Assembly: GCA_036262075.1 (NCBI GenBank)
Contig: DATAJO010000025.1
Location: 53,090 to 117,089 of the forward strand
DNA: 64,000 nt
DNA from: JACDBZ01 sp036262075
GTDB lineage: Bacteria > Chloroflexota > Limnocylindria > QHBO01
Direction of reading: 5' to 3'
Positions 25,097 through 35,178 of the stretch are shown here, piece after piece (the first letter of the stretch is position 1; every line of letters starts with the position of its first letter). A program made the position numbers and the translations under genes. Below the pieces are notes generated by a model, which saw nothing but the letters and a program-made list of their open reading frames with translations, had not been told where the DNA came from and ran no database searches.

Positions 25097-26208
25097 GACG
25101 CCGGCGCCAGCGACGGCCAGGTCAGCATCGCCGCCTCGAGCGACAGGCGCGGCGACGCGTTCTCGCGGAGGCCGGCGTGGATCTCCTCCAGCCGATGCAG
25201 GACGGCGAGCAGCTGCGCCGGCCGCAGCCCCGCGGCGGCCTCCGGGATGCCCTCGCCGAGCTCGATGCCCGGGGCGAGGTCCGGGCGGCCGGCGGCCGCG
25301 ACGAGGAGGTCGCGGGCGAGCGCGATCCAGGCCTCGACGACGAGCGTCGCCGCCTCCCGCTGGACCGAGGCCGGCGTTCGGGTGGCGGGGGCGTCCTCTT
25401 CGTCGTCCGCCGGAGCCGGCGCGGCGCCGGCCAGGCCCACGGCCCCGTCGATGAGGTCGCGGACGGCGGCGAAGCGATCGGCCCGGCCGCGCCGGAGGAG
25501 GGCGAGGAGCTCCTCCTGGGTGCGATGCCGCCACTTCAGCTGCTCCTGCTCGCGCGCCAGCGCCGTCGCCGTGCCGGCCAGCCCGCCCGAGATGCGGGCG
25601 ATGGCATCGGCGTAGTCCCGCGGCAGGCGCTCGACGTCGACGAGGTGGGCGGCGAGCTCGTCGCGCGGCACGGGGCCAATGCGGAGCGGCTGGCATCGGC
25701 TCCGGATCGTCGGCAGCAGGCGCGTCGGCTCGGCGGCCACGAGGACGAACGTGTGGCGCGGGGTCGGCTCCTCGAGGACCTTGAGGAGGGCGTTCTGGAT
25801 GTGCTCGCTCGCCGCATCGGCCCGCTCGATCACGACGACCCGCCGGTCGGCGACGATCGGGGCGCCGGCCGCGTCGAGCAGCCAGCGGCGCGCGGCCGCC
25901 ACGATGCTCTCGCCGGTCCCGCGCGACTCGCGCCACACGGCGGGCGAGCCGATGACGAGGTCCGGGTGGCTGCGGGCCCGTGCGTCGCGGCAGCCGCGGC
26001 AGGCGTTGCACGGACGGTCGGCATCGGCGGCGGCGCAGAAGACGAGCGCCAGCAGGTCGTCGAGGAAGGCGTCCTTGCCCGCCCCCGGCGGGCCGTGGAG
26101 GAGGAACGTCCGGCCGAGGAGGCCGGCCTCGGCGGCGCGCGTTGCGATGCGTCGCGCGACGGGCTGCCCGAGGCTGCGGAACCCCGCACCGGGGGCCGTC
26201 GTGGTCAT
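25093..26208 (-). CDS. holB: DNA polymerase III delta' subunit-like clamp-loader protein
   Basis: A 371-residue AAA-type protein. The P-loop region is GPPGAGKD (Asp in place of the usual Ser/Thr, as expected for a delta' subunit that does not hydrolyse ATP), the zinc-binding CNACRGC follows at about residue 75, and the SRC motif lies in RSRCQPL. The C-terminal third is helical. Together with DnaX and HolA it would load the sliding clamp. A TATACT box lies seven bases upstream of its ATG. The following acyP overlaps it by four bases. Confidence 0.88.
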   Translation of the reverse strand: MTTTAPGAGFRSLGQPVARRIATRAAEAGLLGRTFLLHGPPGAGKDAFLDDLLALVFCAAADADRPCNACRGCRDARARSHPDLVIGSPAVWRESRGTGESIVAAARRWLLDAAGAPIVADRRVVVIERADAASEHIQNALLKVLEEPTPRHTFVLVAAEPTRLLPTIRSRCQPLRIGPVPRDELAAHLVDVERLPRDYADAIARISGGLAGTATALAREQEQLKWRHRTQEELLALLRRGRADRFAAVRDLIDGAVGLAGAAPAPADDEEDAPATRTPASVQREAATLVVEAWIALARDLLVAAAGRPDLAPGIELGEGIPEAAAGLRPAQLLAVLHRLEEIHAGLRENASPRLSLEAAMLTWPSLAPAS

Positions 26209-26320
26209 CAGCAGGAGTATAGGTAGCCAACCGGATCAGGCCACTCGGGCCGATCCGGAGCCGGGCACAGCCGGTGGCATACTACGTGCATCCGCAACGG
26301 CCGAAGCCAAGGAGGATCCC

Positions 26321-27061
26321 ATGCCGACGAGCACGGCACGCACGGCCGACGACATCGCTGACACCATTCGAACGTTCGTCGACCGCGTGGTCGACGCGCG
26401 CATCACCCAGGAGATGGCCAAGCGTGGCGCCGGGATCGGCGACTTCGCGAACGAGGCCTGGCGCGACTCGGCACCGATGCGCCGCGATGCGGCGAAGGCC
26501 GCGACGCGCGCCGCCAGCGACGCCACGAAATGGTCCGATCGCACCTGGCGCAAGCAGCTGCGACCGCTCCTCCGCGACCTCTGGAAGCAGCGCACCATGG
26601 CGGCCGGGGCCGCGGCGGCCGCCGTCCCCGTCGGCCGCGGGCTCGTCGACAACGCCGCCGTGCGGGTGGGCCTCAAGCGGCGCGAGGAGCAGCACTGGGG
26701 CGCCTTCTTCTTCGGCCTCCTGCTCGGTGCCGCCGTCGGCGCCATCGTCGCGCTGCTGACCGCGCCGAAGCGCGGCGACGAGATGCGGCGCGAGCTGACG
26801 GCCAAGGCCGAGGAGGTGCGTCGCGAGGTCGAGACGAAGGCGCGCGACGAATGGGTCCCGATGTTCCAGCGCCAGCCCGGCAACGGCCATGGCGAGGAGC
26901 TGACCGAGGCCATCGAGGAGCCGGCGGCCGGCCTGGCCGATGCGGCCACCGAGACCGGCAGTACCGGCGTCGAGACCGTCTACGAGGGCACCGAGGAGGC
27001 CACGGCCGGGGAGTCGGTCAGCGACGTCCTCGAGCCGGCCGACCACGACCGGCCCACCTGA
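26321..27061 (+). CDS. YtxH-domain membrane-associated protein
   Basis: A 246-residue protein. An AAGGAGG Shine-Dalgarno precedes the ATG at 26321. The N-terminal half is basic and helical with a short hydrophobic segment (AAGAAAAAVPVGRG); at about residues 125-150 a glycine-rich membrane helix (FFFGLLLGAAVGAIVALLTA, followed by PKRGDEMRREL) is the YtxH signature. The C-terminal part is acidic and probably disordered. YtxH proteins are stress-linked and membrane-bound, with no known enzymatic role. A terminator hairpin follows the stop. Confidence 0.8.
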   Translation: MPTSTARTADDIADTIRTFVDRVVDARITQEMAKRGAGIGDFANEAWRDSAPMRRDAAKAATRAASDATKWSDRTWRKQLRPLLRDLWKQRTMAAGAAAAAVPVGRGLVDNAAVRVGLKRREEQHWGAFFFGLLLGAAVGAIVALLTAPKRGDEMRRELTAKAEEVRREVETKARDEWVPMFQRQPGNGHGEELTEAIEEPAAGLADAATETGSTGVETVYEGTEEATAGESVSDVLEPADHDRPT

Positions 27062-27090
27062 TCCGCCGCTTCCTGCGGAGAGGAGACGAA

Positions 27091-27115
27091 AGAGCCGGCC
27101 CAATGGGCCGGCTCT
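27091..27115. terminator. Bidirectional terminator between convergent genes
   Basis: AGAGCCGGCCC and GGGCCGGCTCT pair perfectly (11 bp) around AAT, with GAA on the left and TTC on the right. It sits between the YtxH gene (plus) and the NYN gene (minus). Confidence 0.75.
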
Positions 27116-27141
27116 TCTGCTGCGCTCGGGACGGCGGGCGG

Positions 27142-28488
27142 TCAGCCGGCGCCGCCACCCCGCGGCGCGCGGGCCGAGCGGAATCGGCCCCAGATGCCCT
27201 GCGGCTGCGGCTCGTCGCCCTCGCCGCCGGACGACGCGGACGCGGCGGTCGTCTCGGCCTCCTCGGCCGGCTTGGCGCGGGAGCTGCGACGGCGGGCCGG
27301 CTTCGCCTCGGCATCGGCACCGTCGGGCGCCTCGGCGTCGGCCTTCTTCGCCCGCGAGCGGCGGGCAGGCTTCGCCTTGGCCTCGCCCTCGGCCTCGGCC
27401 TCGGCCGTATCGGCCTTCTTGGCGCGACTGCGGCGCGCCGGCTTCTCGTCGGCTTCGGTCGCATCCGCCTTCTTGGCGCGCGAGCGGCGAGCCGGCTTCG
27501 GCTCGGGCTCGGCGACCTCGGCGTGTACAGCCTCGGCGTCGAGCGGCAGGCCGAGCTCGGCAAGCGTCGCCGCATCGGCCTCCTCGAAGCCGTACTCGCG
27601 GTCGACGTCCTCGAGCCCGTCGATCTGGCTCAGGTCCTCGAGCTCCTCCCAGCCGATCTCCTCGTCGCCCGAGGCGACCGGCAGCGCGGCGACCTCGGCC
27701 TCGTCGCGACGCCCGCGACCCCGGCCGCGGCCACCACGGCGGCGCCGGCGGCGGCGTGCGCCGTCCTCGACGTCGGCGGCGGTCGGCTCGGTGGCGACAC
27801 TCTCGGCAGCGGGCGCGGCCGGCGCCTCGGCGGGAGCCTGGCTGCGGCCTCCCCGCGTGCGGCGGCCGTTCGTGCTGCCGCCGCCCTTGATGGCGGCCAG
27901 CGCCGCGGCCGCGACGGACGGCGACGCCTCGCGGAAGCCGAACTCGGGGTTGACCTCCTTGGCCGGCATCTCCGGCGTGGACATCGACTCGCGCTGCGCG
28001 CGGCCCTCCTTCCGGCTGATGGAGGCGATCTTCATGATGTCGATGAACTCGTCGGCCACGGCGATGAGATCGGACGAGGTGTTCGGCTTGAAGCTGATGA
28101 CCTCGCAGCGGACGCCCTTGTCCTGGAGGGCCTTGATGGCCGGGGCGAAGTCGCCGTCGCCGGACACGATGACGGCGATGTCCATCCGATCGGCGAGGCG
28201 GAACAGGTCGACGACGAGCTCGATGTCGAGGTTGGCCTTCATGCGGCCGTCGCCGAACTTGCGGATGTCCTTCACGACCGGCTTGTAGCCGTTCTTCGCG
28301 AGGAACTCGATGAACTTCCGCTGGTTCTCGTTCTCCGGGTCGAGCCCGGTGTAGGCATAGGCGCGAATGAGGTCGCGCCCCTTGGTCGCGTGCTTGAGGA
28401 GGGCGACGTAGTCGACGTCGACGTCCTGGCCTCGCGCCGCGTAGTACATGTTGGCGACGTCAACGAACACCGCCACGTTCTTGCTCAC
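27142..28488 (-). CDS. NYN-domain RNase-like protein with a Lys/Arg-rich repeat tail
   Basis: A 448-residue protein. Residues 1-170 form an NYN/LabA-type PIN-like domain: VAVFVDVANMYYAA opens it, IVSGDGDFAPAI and the aspartates in this region form the probable metal site. Such domains are candidate RNA nucleases. From about residue 180 the chain is low-complexity; an RGGRGRG run and three ARRSRAKKAD repeats (KPARRSRAKKAD, about residues 355-420) suggest nucleic-acid binding by the tail. The start is a GTG preceded by AGGAGAAGAG. The gene is transcribed toward the shared terminator at 27091. Confidence 0.8.
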   Translation of the reverse strand: MSKNVAVFVDVANMYYAARGQDVDVDYVALLKHATKGRDLIRAYAYTGLDPENENQRKFIEFLAKNGYKPVVKDIRKFGDGRMKANLDIELVVDLFRLADRMDIAVIVSGDGDFAPAIKALQDKGVRCEVISFKPNTSSDLIAVADEFIDIMKIASISRKEGRAQRESMSTPEMPAKEVNPEFGFREASPSVAAAALAAIKGGGSTNGRRTRGGRSQAPAEAPAAPAAESVATEPTAADVEDGARRRRRRRGGRGRGRGRRDEAEVAALPVASGDEEIGWEELEDLSQIDGLEDVDREYGFEEADAATLAELGLPLDAEAVHAEVAEPEPKPARRSRAKKADATEADEKPARRSRAKKADTAEAEAEGEAKAKPARRSRAKKADAEAPDGADAEAKPARRRSSRAKPAEEAETTAASASSGGEGDEPQPQGIWGRFRSARAPRGGGAG

Positions 28489-28542
28489 GGGTTGAGCTCT
28501 TCTCCTGTAAGTGTTTGATATGGGCCGATGCGGGCCGGTCGC

Positions 28543-28992
28543 TCAGCCGATGCTTCGGCTCAGCGTTCGGCCGCGGCTCGCGAACCGGTGTCGCTTCCAG
28601 AGCGACGGTTCTGCGGACGCCAGCGGCTCGGAAACCTCCACCCGCGTGCAGCCCTTGTTTCGTGCCGATGCGGCGAGGGCCTCGACGAGATCGTCGGCCG
28701 CCTGTCGCCGTTCGGCGTCTCCCAGCGTCGCCGATGAGGCGAGCCCGAGCTCGTCGATCACGCCGACGAACGGGCCGCTCCGCACCGACGGCCTGATCGC
28801 GAGAACCCCCACACCGGTCACTTCTCGCTCATGCTCGGCCACGATCACCGTGGCGGAAGGAACGAAGAGGAGGTTCCGGAGAATGTCGGCGGCGTCCGTC
28901 GTTGCCGTCTGGCCGTTGGCGCCGCTCTCCGCCAGCAGGCGGACGGCGGCATCCAGGTCGGTGAGTCGTGCGGTGCGGACGCGAACCTCCAC
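28543..28992 (-). CDS. GNAT-family acetyltransferase
   Basis: A 149-residue protein of the GNAT fold: opening strand VRVRTARLTDLDAAVRLLAESG, central VIVAEHEREVTGVGVLAIR (the family's beta4), and a helix region (RRQAADDLVEALAASARNKG) where acetyl-CoA's pyrophosphate would bind, although the classical Q/RxxGxG/A loop is weak. The C-terminal strand pair ends WKRHRFASRGRTLS. The acceptor (amino group of a protein, drug or metabolite) cannot be inferred. GTG start; no operon partner on this strand. Confidence 0.75.
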   Translation of the reverse strand: MEVRVRTARLTDLDAAVRLLAESGANGQTATTDAADILRNLLFVPSATVIVAEHEREVTGVGVLAIRPSVRSGPFVGVIDELGLASSATLGDAERRQAADDLVEALAASARNKGCTRVEVSEPLASAEPSLWKRHRFASRGRTLSRSIG

Positions 28993-29116
28993 GGGGCCTC
29001 TCGGGACACCAGTTCGCAGCGCGGGCGCTGCTGGAAGACTGCTGCCAGCATAGCACGGAACGGCATGAACCCCACGGATCGAGTGGCCGTAGCGTTGGTA
29101 CGGCGGCGAAGACGTA

Positions 29117-29146
29117 TTGCGCCGCGGGTTCGCGCACGGCTATCAT
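29117..29146 (+). promoter_or_regulatory. Predicted promoter of the liv operon
   Basis: A TTGCGC -35 element (29117-29122) is 18 bases from TATCAT (29141-29146). A transcript starting near 29153 would have a leader of about 65 bases with a GGAGGAGAG site directly upstream of the ATG at 29221. Confidence 0.45.
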
Positions 29147-29220
29147 GCCGCGCACCTTGACACGGCGGGTCCGCGCTTGCGCGACGTGCCCCGATCCCAA
29201 TGGAGGAGAGAGAGAAGCGG

Positions 29221-30486
29221 ATGCAGAAGTACATGCGATGGAGCGCCATCCTCGTCGTGCTGATGCTCGTCATCGCCGCATGCCAGGCCGATCCCGGCAC
29301 CGGCGGCACGGACGGCGCATCGACCCCGGCTGGAGAGAGCGCCGGGACCGGCGGTGGCGACTTCGAATGCGAGGACGAGGTCGGTTGCGTGACCTACGGT
29401 CCGGGTGAGCCGATCCGGATCGGCAGCGCGCTCGTCATCAGCGGGCCTGACGCGTCCCTGGGGCTGGACAGCCAGTACGGCGTCCAGGTGGCGATCGAGC
29501 TTCGCGGCGATGTCGCCGGGCACGAGATCGAGCTCGACGCGCAGGACGACGGCTGCAACGCTGAGGGCGGCACGGCTGCCGCGCGGACGCTGACGTCAGA
29601 CCCGACGATCGTGGCCGTCATCGGCACGAGCTGCTCGAGCGCCGGTGTGCCGGCCGCGCAGATCACGAGCGACGCGGGCGTCGTCATGATCTCCCCCTCG
29701 AACACCGCCCCGTCGCTGACGTCGGAGGAGGAGCACCAGCCCTTCTACCTGCGCACCGCGCACAACGACACGGTCCAGGGCGAGGCGATGGCTCGCTTCG
29801 TCTGCGAGGAGCTCGGCTTCACGACGGCCGCCACCATCCACGACGGCAGCCCGTACGCGGAGCAGCTGCAGGCGGTCTTCCAGGAGCAGTTCGCCGAGCT
29901 CTGCGACGGCACGATCACCGGCACGGAGGCGGTGGAGCCGACGCAGACCGACTTCAACCCGGTGCTGACCAGCCTCGCGGCTGGCGAGCCGGAGTTCCTG
30001 TACTACCCGATCTTCACCGCGGCCGGTGCGCTGGTCACCCAGCAGGCCCGTGAGATCATGCCGGAGACCGCCCTCGCGGGCGCCGACGGCATGTTCAGCG
30101 ACGCCTTCCTCGAGGCTGCGGGCGACGCGGCCAACGGGATGTACCTGTCCGGCCCGGACCTCGAGTTCTCGGGCGACTTCTACGAGAACGAGTTCAAGCC
30201 GGCCTACTCCGAGGTGTCCGGTGAGGATGCCCCGATCTCGGTCTTCCACGCCCATGCCTTCGACGCGGCGAACATGATCTTCGACGCGATCGAGGAAGTG
30301 GCGGAGGTCGAGGACGACGGCACGATCCACATCGGCCGCCAGGCCCTGCGCGATGCGCTCTTCGCCACGAGTGGCTTCGAGGGCATCACCGGCTCGCTGA
30401 CCTGCACGGAGACCGGCGACTGCGCCGATCCGTCGATCTCGGTGAGCGAGGTCGTCGAAGGCGCCTTCTCGAGGATCTGGCCGTAA
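29221..30486 (+). CDS. livJ: Branched-chain amino acid ABC transporter substrate-binding lipoprotein
   Basis: A 421-residue lipoprotein with type I periplasmic-binding fold: signal sequence with lipobox VIAAC, GEPIRIGSALVISGPDASLG as the ligand-binding start, VAVIGTSCSS and the MISPSNT hinge segment. The TTG/ATG alternative at 29200 runs through the GGAGGAGAG Shine-Dalgarno, so 29221 is the start. It would bind a branched-chain or related amino acid, amide or urea; the exact ligand is not visible. A very strong hairpin separates it from the permease genes, consistent with excess production of the binding protein. Confidence 0.9.
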   Translation: MQKYMRWSAILVVLMLVIAACQADPGTGGTDGASTPAGESAGTGGGDFECEDEVGCVTYGPGEPIRIGSALVISGPDASLGLDSQYGVQVAIELRGDVAGHEIELDAQDDGCNAEGGTAAARTLTSDPTIVAVIGTSCSSAGVPAAQITSDAGVVMISPSNTAPSLTSEEEHQPFYLRTAHNDTVQGEAMARFVCEELGFTTAATIHDGSPYAEQLQAVFQEQFAELCDGTITGTEAVEPTQTDFNPVLTSLAAGEPEFLYYPIFTAAGALVTQQAREIMPETALAGADGMFSDAFLEAAGDAANGMYLSGPDLEFSGDFYENEFKPAYSEVSGEDAPISVFHAHAFDAANMIFDAIEEVAEVEDDGTIHIGRQALRDALFATSGFEGITGSLTCTETGDCADPSISVSEVVEGAFSRIWP

Positions 30487-30512
30487 GTCCCGGTCACTGA
30501 CCGGAGCCAACA

Positions 30513-30548
30513 GGATGCGGTGAGCCGGCGATCCGGTTCACCGCATCC
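30513..30548 (+). terminator. Attenuator-like hairpin between livJ and livH
   Basis: GGATGCGGTGAGCCGG pairs with CCGGTTCACCGCATCC around CGAT (16-bp stem with one G-T pair), followed by a pyrimidine run (attccttccc). Expected to give partial termination after livJ. Confidence 0.75.
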
Positions 30549-30584
30549 ATTCCTTCCCGCCTCACGGAGCCTCACGCCAGCCCG

Positions 30585-31631
30585 ATGCGTCTCCCCGAGC
30601 GCTTCACGCTGACCGACGCGATCCTGTGGACGATCCGAATCGGCGTCCTCACGTTCGTCGTCATCGGCTCCTACCTGACCGTGAGCCAGGGCCTGTACGC
30701 GCAGTCGGCCTGGGGCAGCTTCATCACCGCCGGGATCGCCCTCGGCAGCGTCTACGCCCTCATCGCGCTCGGCTACACGCTCGTCTACGGCATCCTGTTC
30801 ATGATCAACTTCGCCCACGGCGAGGTGTTCATGGCCGGCGCCTTCACGGCCTTCTTCGCCGCAACGGCGCTCAACGACATCGGGATGCTCGAGAGCAACC
30901 TCTTCGTCAGCATCCCGGCCATCCTGCTCACCGCGATGGTCACGTCGCTCATCGTGGCCGTCCTGCTCGAGCGGATCGCCTACCGGCCCCTGCGGCGTGC
31001 GCCGCGACTCGTGCCCCTCATCACCGCCATCGGCGCGTCGCTGTTCCTCCAGTACACGTTCCGCGGCCTGTACGGCGCTCGCCCGCGCTCGTACCCGACG
31101 CTCGAGATCCTCGCCGGCGACTTCGTGATCCTCGGAATGTCGATCCCTCGCACACGGGCCATCGTCATCGTCGCCGCCGTCCTGCTCATGGTGGCGCTGT
31201 TCTGGCTCGTCGAGCGCACGCGGACCGGCCGCTCGATGCGCGCCGTTTCCGAGGACAAGGACGTTGCGGCCATGATGGGCATCAACGTCGATCGGGTCAT
31301 CGTCCAGACCTTCGCCATCGGCGGCGTGCTGGCCGGGGCCGCTGGCATCCTCTACACGCTCATGTTCAACCAGGTGAGCGCGCACATGGGCTTCCTGCCC
31401 GGGATCAAGGCGTTCACCGCTGCCGTGCTCGGCGGCATCGGGAACATCGCGGGGGCGGCGCTGGGCGGCCTCATGCTCGGCATCCTCGAGGCCGTCGGCC
31501 CGTACCTGCTGCTCGCAGGCTTCGGCGTGCCGTCGCCAACCCAGCTGAAGGACGTCATCGCCTTCGCCGTGCTCGTGCTCGTCCTCGTCTTCCGGCCGAA
31601 CGGCATCCTCGGGCGACAGGAGGGCACCTGA
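30585..31631 (+). CDS. livH: Branched-chain amino acid ABC permease LivH
   Basis: A 348-residue inner-membrane permease with eight or so membrane helices. The motif LGYTLVYGILFMINFAHGEV in the N-terminal part, ERIAYRPLR, and the C-terminal GGIGNIAGAALGGLMLG are characteristic of LivH. It lacks a signal peptide. It forms the channel with LivM and is followed, one base later, by the livM gene. Conserved throughout, with no anomalies. Confidence 0.93.
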   Translation: MRLPERFTLTDAILWTIRIGVLTFVVIGSYLTVSQGLYAQSAWGSFITAGIALGSVYALIALGYTLVYGILFMINFAHGEVFMAGAFTAFFAATALNDIGMLESNLFVSIPAILLTAMVTSLIVAVLLERIAYRPLRRAPRLVPLITAIGASLFLQYTFRGLYGARPRSYPTLEILAGDFVILGMSIPRTRAIVIVAAVLLMVALFWLVERTRTGRSMRAVSEDKDVAAMMGINVDRVIVQTFAIGGVLAGAAGILYTLMFNQVSAHMGFLPGIKAFTAAVLGGIGNIAGAALGGLMLGILEAVGPYLLLAGFGVPSPTQLKDVIAFAVLVLVLVFRPNGILGRQEGT

Positions 31632-31632
31632 C

Positions 31633-33437
31633 ATGGTGGCCTCCGCGCTCCGTCGCGCCGTCACCATCGGGCTGGTCGCCGGGGCCGCCGCCCTCTACGT
31701 CGGGCTCGTCGGGCTGGTCGAGGCCTTCCAGCCACGGAACATCGTGACCGGCTACCTCGGCCTCGGCACGGTCATGCTCGGCATCATCGCCTTCGTGGCC
31801 GGCTACCGGGCGGGGGCGCCGATGCGCGTCGGGCGCGGCGCGGTCGCGCCGCTCGGCGCGGGCCCGATCCTGGCGGCCAGCCTGCTGGCCGGTGCCATCG
31901 CCGGAGCGATGCTCGGCGCGCTCGTCGTCGTCATGGACGCCGTGAATCTCCAGGTCATGCTCGTCAGCGCGTCGGCCGGCCTGAAGGACGCGCTGATGTT
32001 CACCGACGACGCCATCAGCTCCGCGCTCGTGCTCGTCGGGTTGTCGGCGGCGATCGCGGTCGTGGCCGCCGCGCTCCACCTCCTGCCCGAGCGGATCCGC
32101 CGCCCGATCACCTGGTCGCTCGTGACCGTCCTGCTCATCAGCATGCTCGAGCCGATCGTGCGGGTCATGCTCGTCCAGCTCGATGCCCAGTGGTCGTTCC
32201 TGCCGTTCGGCGAGCTGGCCAACTTCCTCTACCTGCGCGGCGGGCTGACGCTGACGGCGACGATCGTGCTCCTCGTCCTCGTCCCGATCGTCATCGTGGG
32301 CTGGGCGAACCGGGACCGGCTGCGGCAGCGCAGGGAGCGCAGGGAGCCTCGGGACGACGAGCTCATCGAGGACATCGCCGACACGACGACGCGCCCGCGC
32401 GAACGGCGACGACTCACGACCAGCCAGATGATCTGGTGGGGCCTGTTCGGCCTCTTCCTCGTCACGGCGCCGTTCATCCTCGGCGTCCGCCTGAGCGAGG
32501 TCATCGGCACGGTCGGGCTCTTCGTCCTGCTCGGCCTGGGCCTGAACATCGTCGTCGGCTACGCCGGGTTGCTGGACCTCGGGTACGTCGCGTTCTTCGC
32601 CGTCGGCTCGTACGTCACCGCCGTGCTGACGTCGCCAGCCTCGCCCGCCTTCGCGCCCGAGCTCAGCTTCTGGGCCGCCCTCCCGTTCGTCATGGTCGCG
32701 GCGGCGCTCATCGGGCTCATGGTCGGATTCCCCGTCCTCCGGCTGCGGGGCGACTACCTGGCGATCGTGACGCTCGGGCTCGGCGAGATCGCCCGCATCC
32801 TCTTCCTGTCCGACTGGCTCGCCCCCTGGGTCGGCGGCGCGCAGGGCATCCTGCGCATCCCGCCTCCGGAGCCGATCGGCCGCGATCCGCAGCAGCTCTA
32901 CTACCCGATCGTCCTCTTCTGCATTCTCGCCGCGATCGCGGCCTGGAGCCTCGCGAACTCGCGGGTCGGACGCGCCTGGAACGCGATGCGCGAGGACGAG
33001 GAGGTCGCCGAGGCCACCGGCATCAACACGACGAAGTACAAGCTCCTGGCCTTCGCCACCGGCGCCGCCTTCGGCTGCATCGGCGGGGCGTTCTTCGCGG
33101 TGAAGATCGGATCGGTCTTCCCGCACAGCTTCGACATCGAGGTCTCGATCAACGCGCTCGCGATCGTCATCCTCGGCGGCATCGGGAGCATCCCCGGCGT
33201 CATCCTCGGTGCGGCGGTGCTCGTCGGCCTGCCCGAGCTGCTCCGCGAGTTCGCCGAGTACCGGCTGCTCATCTACGGCGCGCTGCTGGTGGCGATGATG
33301 ATCCTGCGTCCCGAGGGTCTCATCCCGAACCGGCAGCGCCAGGCGGAGCTTCGCGAGAGCGAGGACGACGACGACCAGTACGCGTCCGACGCGGGAGCCG
33401 AGACCGGCGAGCCGGTGATCACGACGGGAGCCGCGGG

Positions 33438-33441
<4 letters not shown>
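31633..33441 (+). CDS. livM: Branched-chain amino acid ABC permease LivM with long N-terminal extension
   Basis: A 602-residue protein, far larger than the usual 300-450. The C-terminal portion (from about residue 265) is canonical LivM: LNIVVGYAGLLDLGYVAFFAVG, LRGDYLAIVTLGLGEIARI and GGIGSIPGVILGA. The N-terminal about 250 residues add about five extra hydrophobic segments (for example LVAGAAALYVGLVGLV and LLAGAIAGAMLGALVVVMDA) followed by a charged cytoplasmic stretch, RRERREPRDDELIED. The extension may be a regulatory or accessory membrane module. Its end overlaps livG by four bases. Confidence 0.9.
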
Positions 33442-34255
<814 letters not shown>

Positions 34256-34259
<4 letters not shown>

Positions 34260-35032
34260 CCGATACGACCATCCCAGCGGCGACCGAGCTCGACACGGAG
34301 GTCGGCGCCGGCCACGTCGGCGACACGATCCTCGCGCTCGAGGACGTCCACGTCTACTACGGCAACATCCACGCGCTGAAGGGCGTGTCGATGACCGTCA
34401 CCCGTGGCGAGATCGTGACCCTCATCGGGTCGAATGGCGCCGGCAAGAGCACCACGCTCCGCGCAATCAGCGGCACGCACAAGCCGCGCTCCGGCGTCAT
34501 CCGGCTCGCCGGCCGCGAGATCGACCACCTGCCGGCGCACGAGATCGTTGCGCTCGGCATCGCCCACTCCCCCGAGGGCCGCAAGGTGTTCGCCCGCATG
34601 ACGGTCTACGAGAACCTCCAGATGGGCGCGTTCAGCCGGGGCAGCGCACCGATCGACGACGACGTGGCGCGCGTGTTCGACCTCTTCCCGCGGCTCAAGG
34701 AGCGGCGGAGCCAGAAGGCCGGGACGATGTCGGGCGGCGAGCAGCAGATGCTGGCCATGGGGCGCGCGCTCATGGCGCGGCCGACGATCGTGCTGCTCGA
34801 TGAGCCCTCGATGGGCCTCTCCCCGATCCTGACCGAGCAGATCTTCCGGATCATCACCGAGATCAACAGCCAGGGGACGACGGTGCTCCTCGTCGAGCAG
34901 AATGCCCAGATGGCGCTCAACATCTCGAACCGGGGGTACGTCATCCAGACCGGCAGGATCATCCTCGCCGACACCGCCGCCAACCTCGCCGCGAACGAGC
35001 AGGTCCGCCAGGCCTACCTCGGCGAGATCTGA
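34256..35032 (+). CDS. livF: Branched-chain amino acid ABC ATP-binding protein LivF
   Basis: A 258-residue ATPase with a roughly 25-residue N-terminal extension before the domain. Walker A is GSNGAGKST, signature MSGGEQQMLAMGRAL, Walker B IVLLDEPSMGLSP and switch VEQNA. YYGNIHALKGVS is the usual LivF opening. The start overlaps the livG stop (ATGA). It ends the LivJHMGF transporter genes; a 47-residue membrane protein follows two bases later. Confidence 0.94.
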
Positions 35033-35034
35033 GC

Positions 35035-35178
35035 ATGAGCGATGAGGGGCACCCCTCCGGGCGCTCGCCGCAGGACTACCGGCCGGACCTGCGACCGATG
35101 CTGCTGCTCATCGCCCTGCTCGCCGCCACGGTGATCGCATGGATCGTCATCTCGCCGCTCATCCTGCCCCCCGCCTGA
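35035..35178 (+). CDS. 47-residue single-pass membrane protein downstream of livF
   Basis: It opens MSDEGHPSGRSPQDYRPDLR, which is hydrophilic, and continues with one hydrophobic helix (PMLLLIALLAATVIAWIVI) to PLILPPA. The stop lies 36 bases inside the start region of the next lipoprotein. The distance to livF is two bases, so it is likely part of the liv operon as an accessory peptide. No family is recognised. Confidence 0.6.
   Translation: MSDEGHPSGRSPQDYRPDLRPMLLLIALLAATVIAWIVISPLILPPA

Noticed and set aside
30585..31747. Second plus-strand frame overlapping livH
   Set aside because: It is an arginine/histidine-rich shadow of livH; the livH and livM frames carry all conserved motifs.
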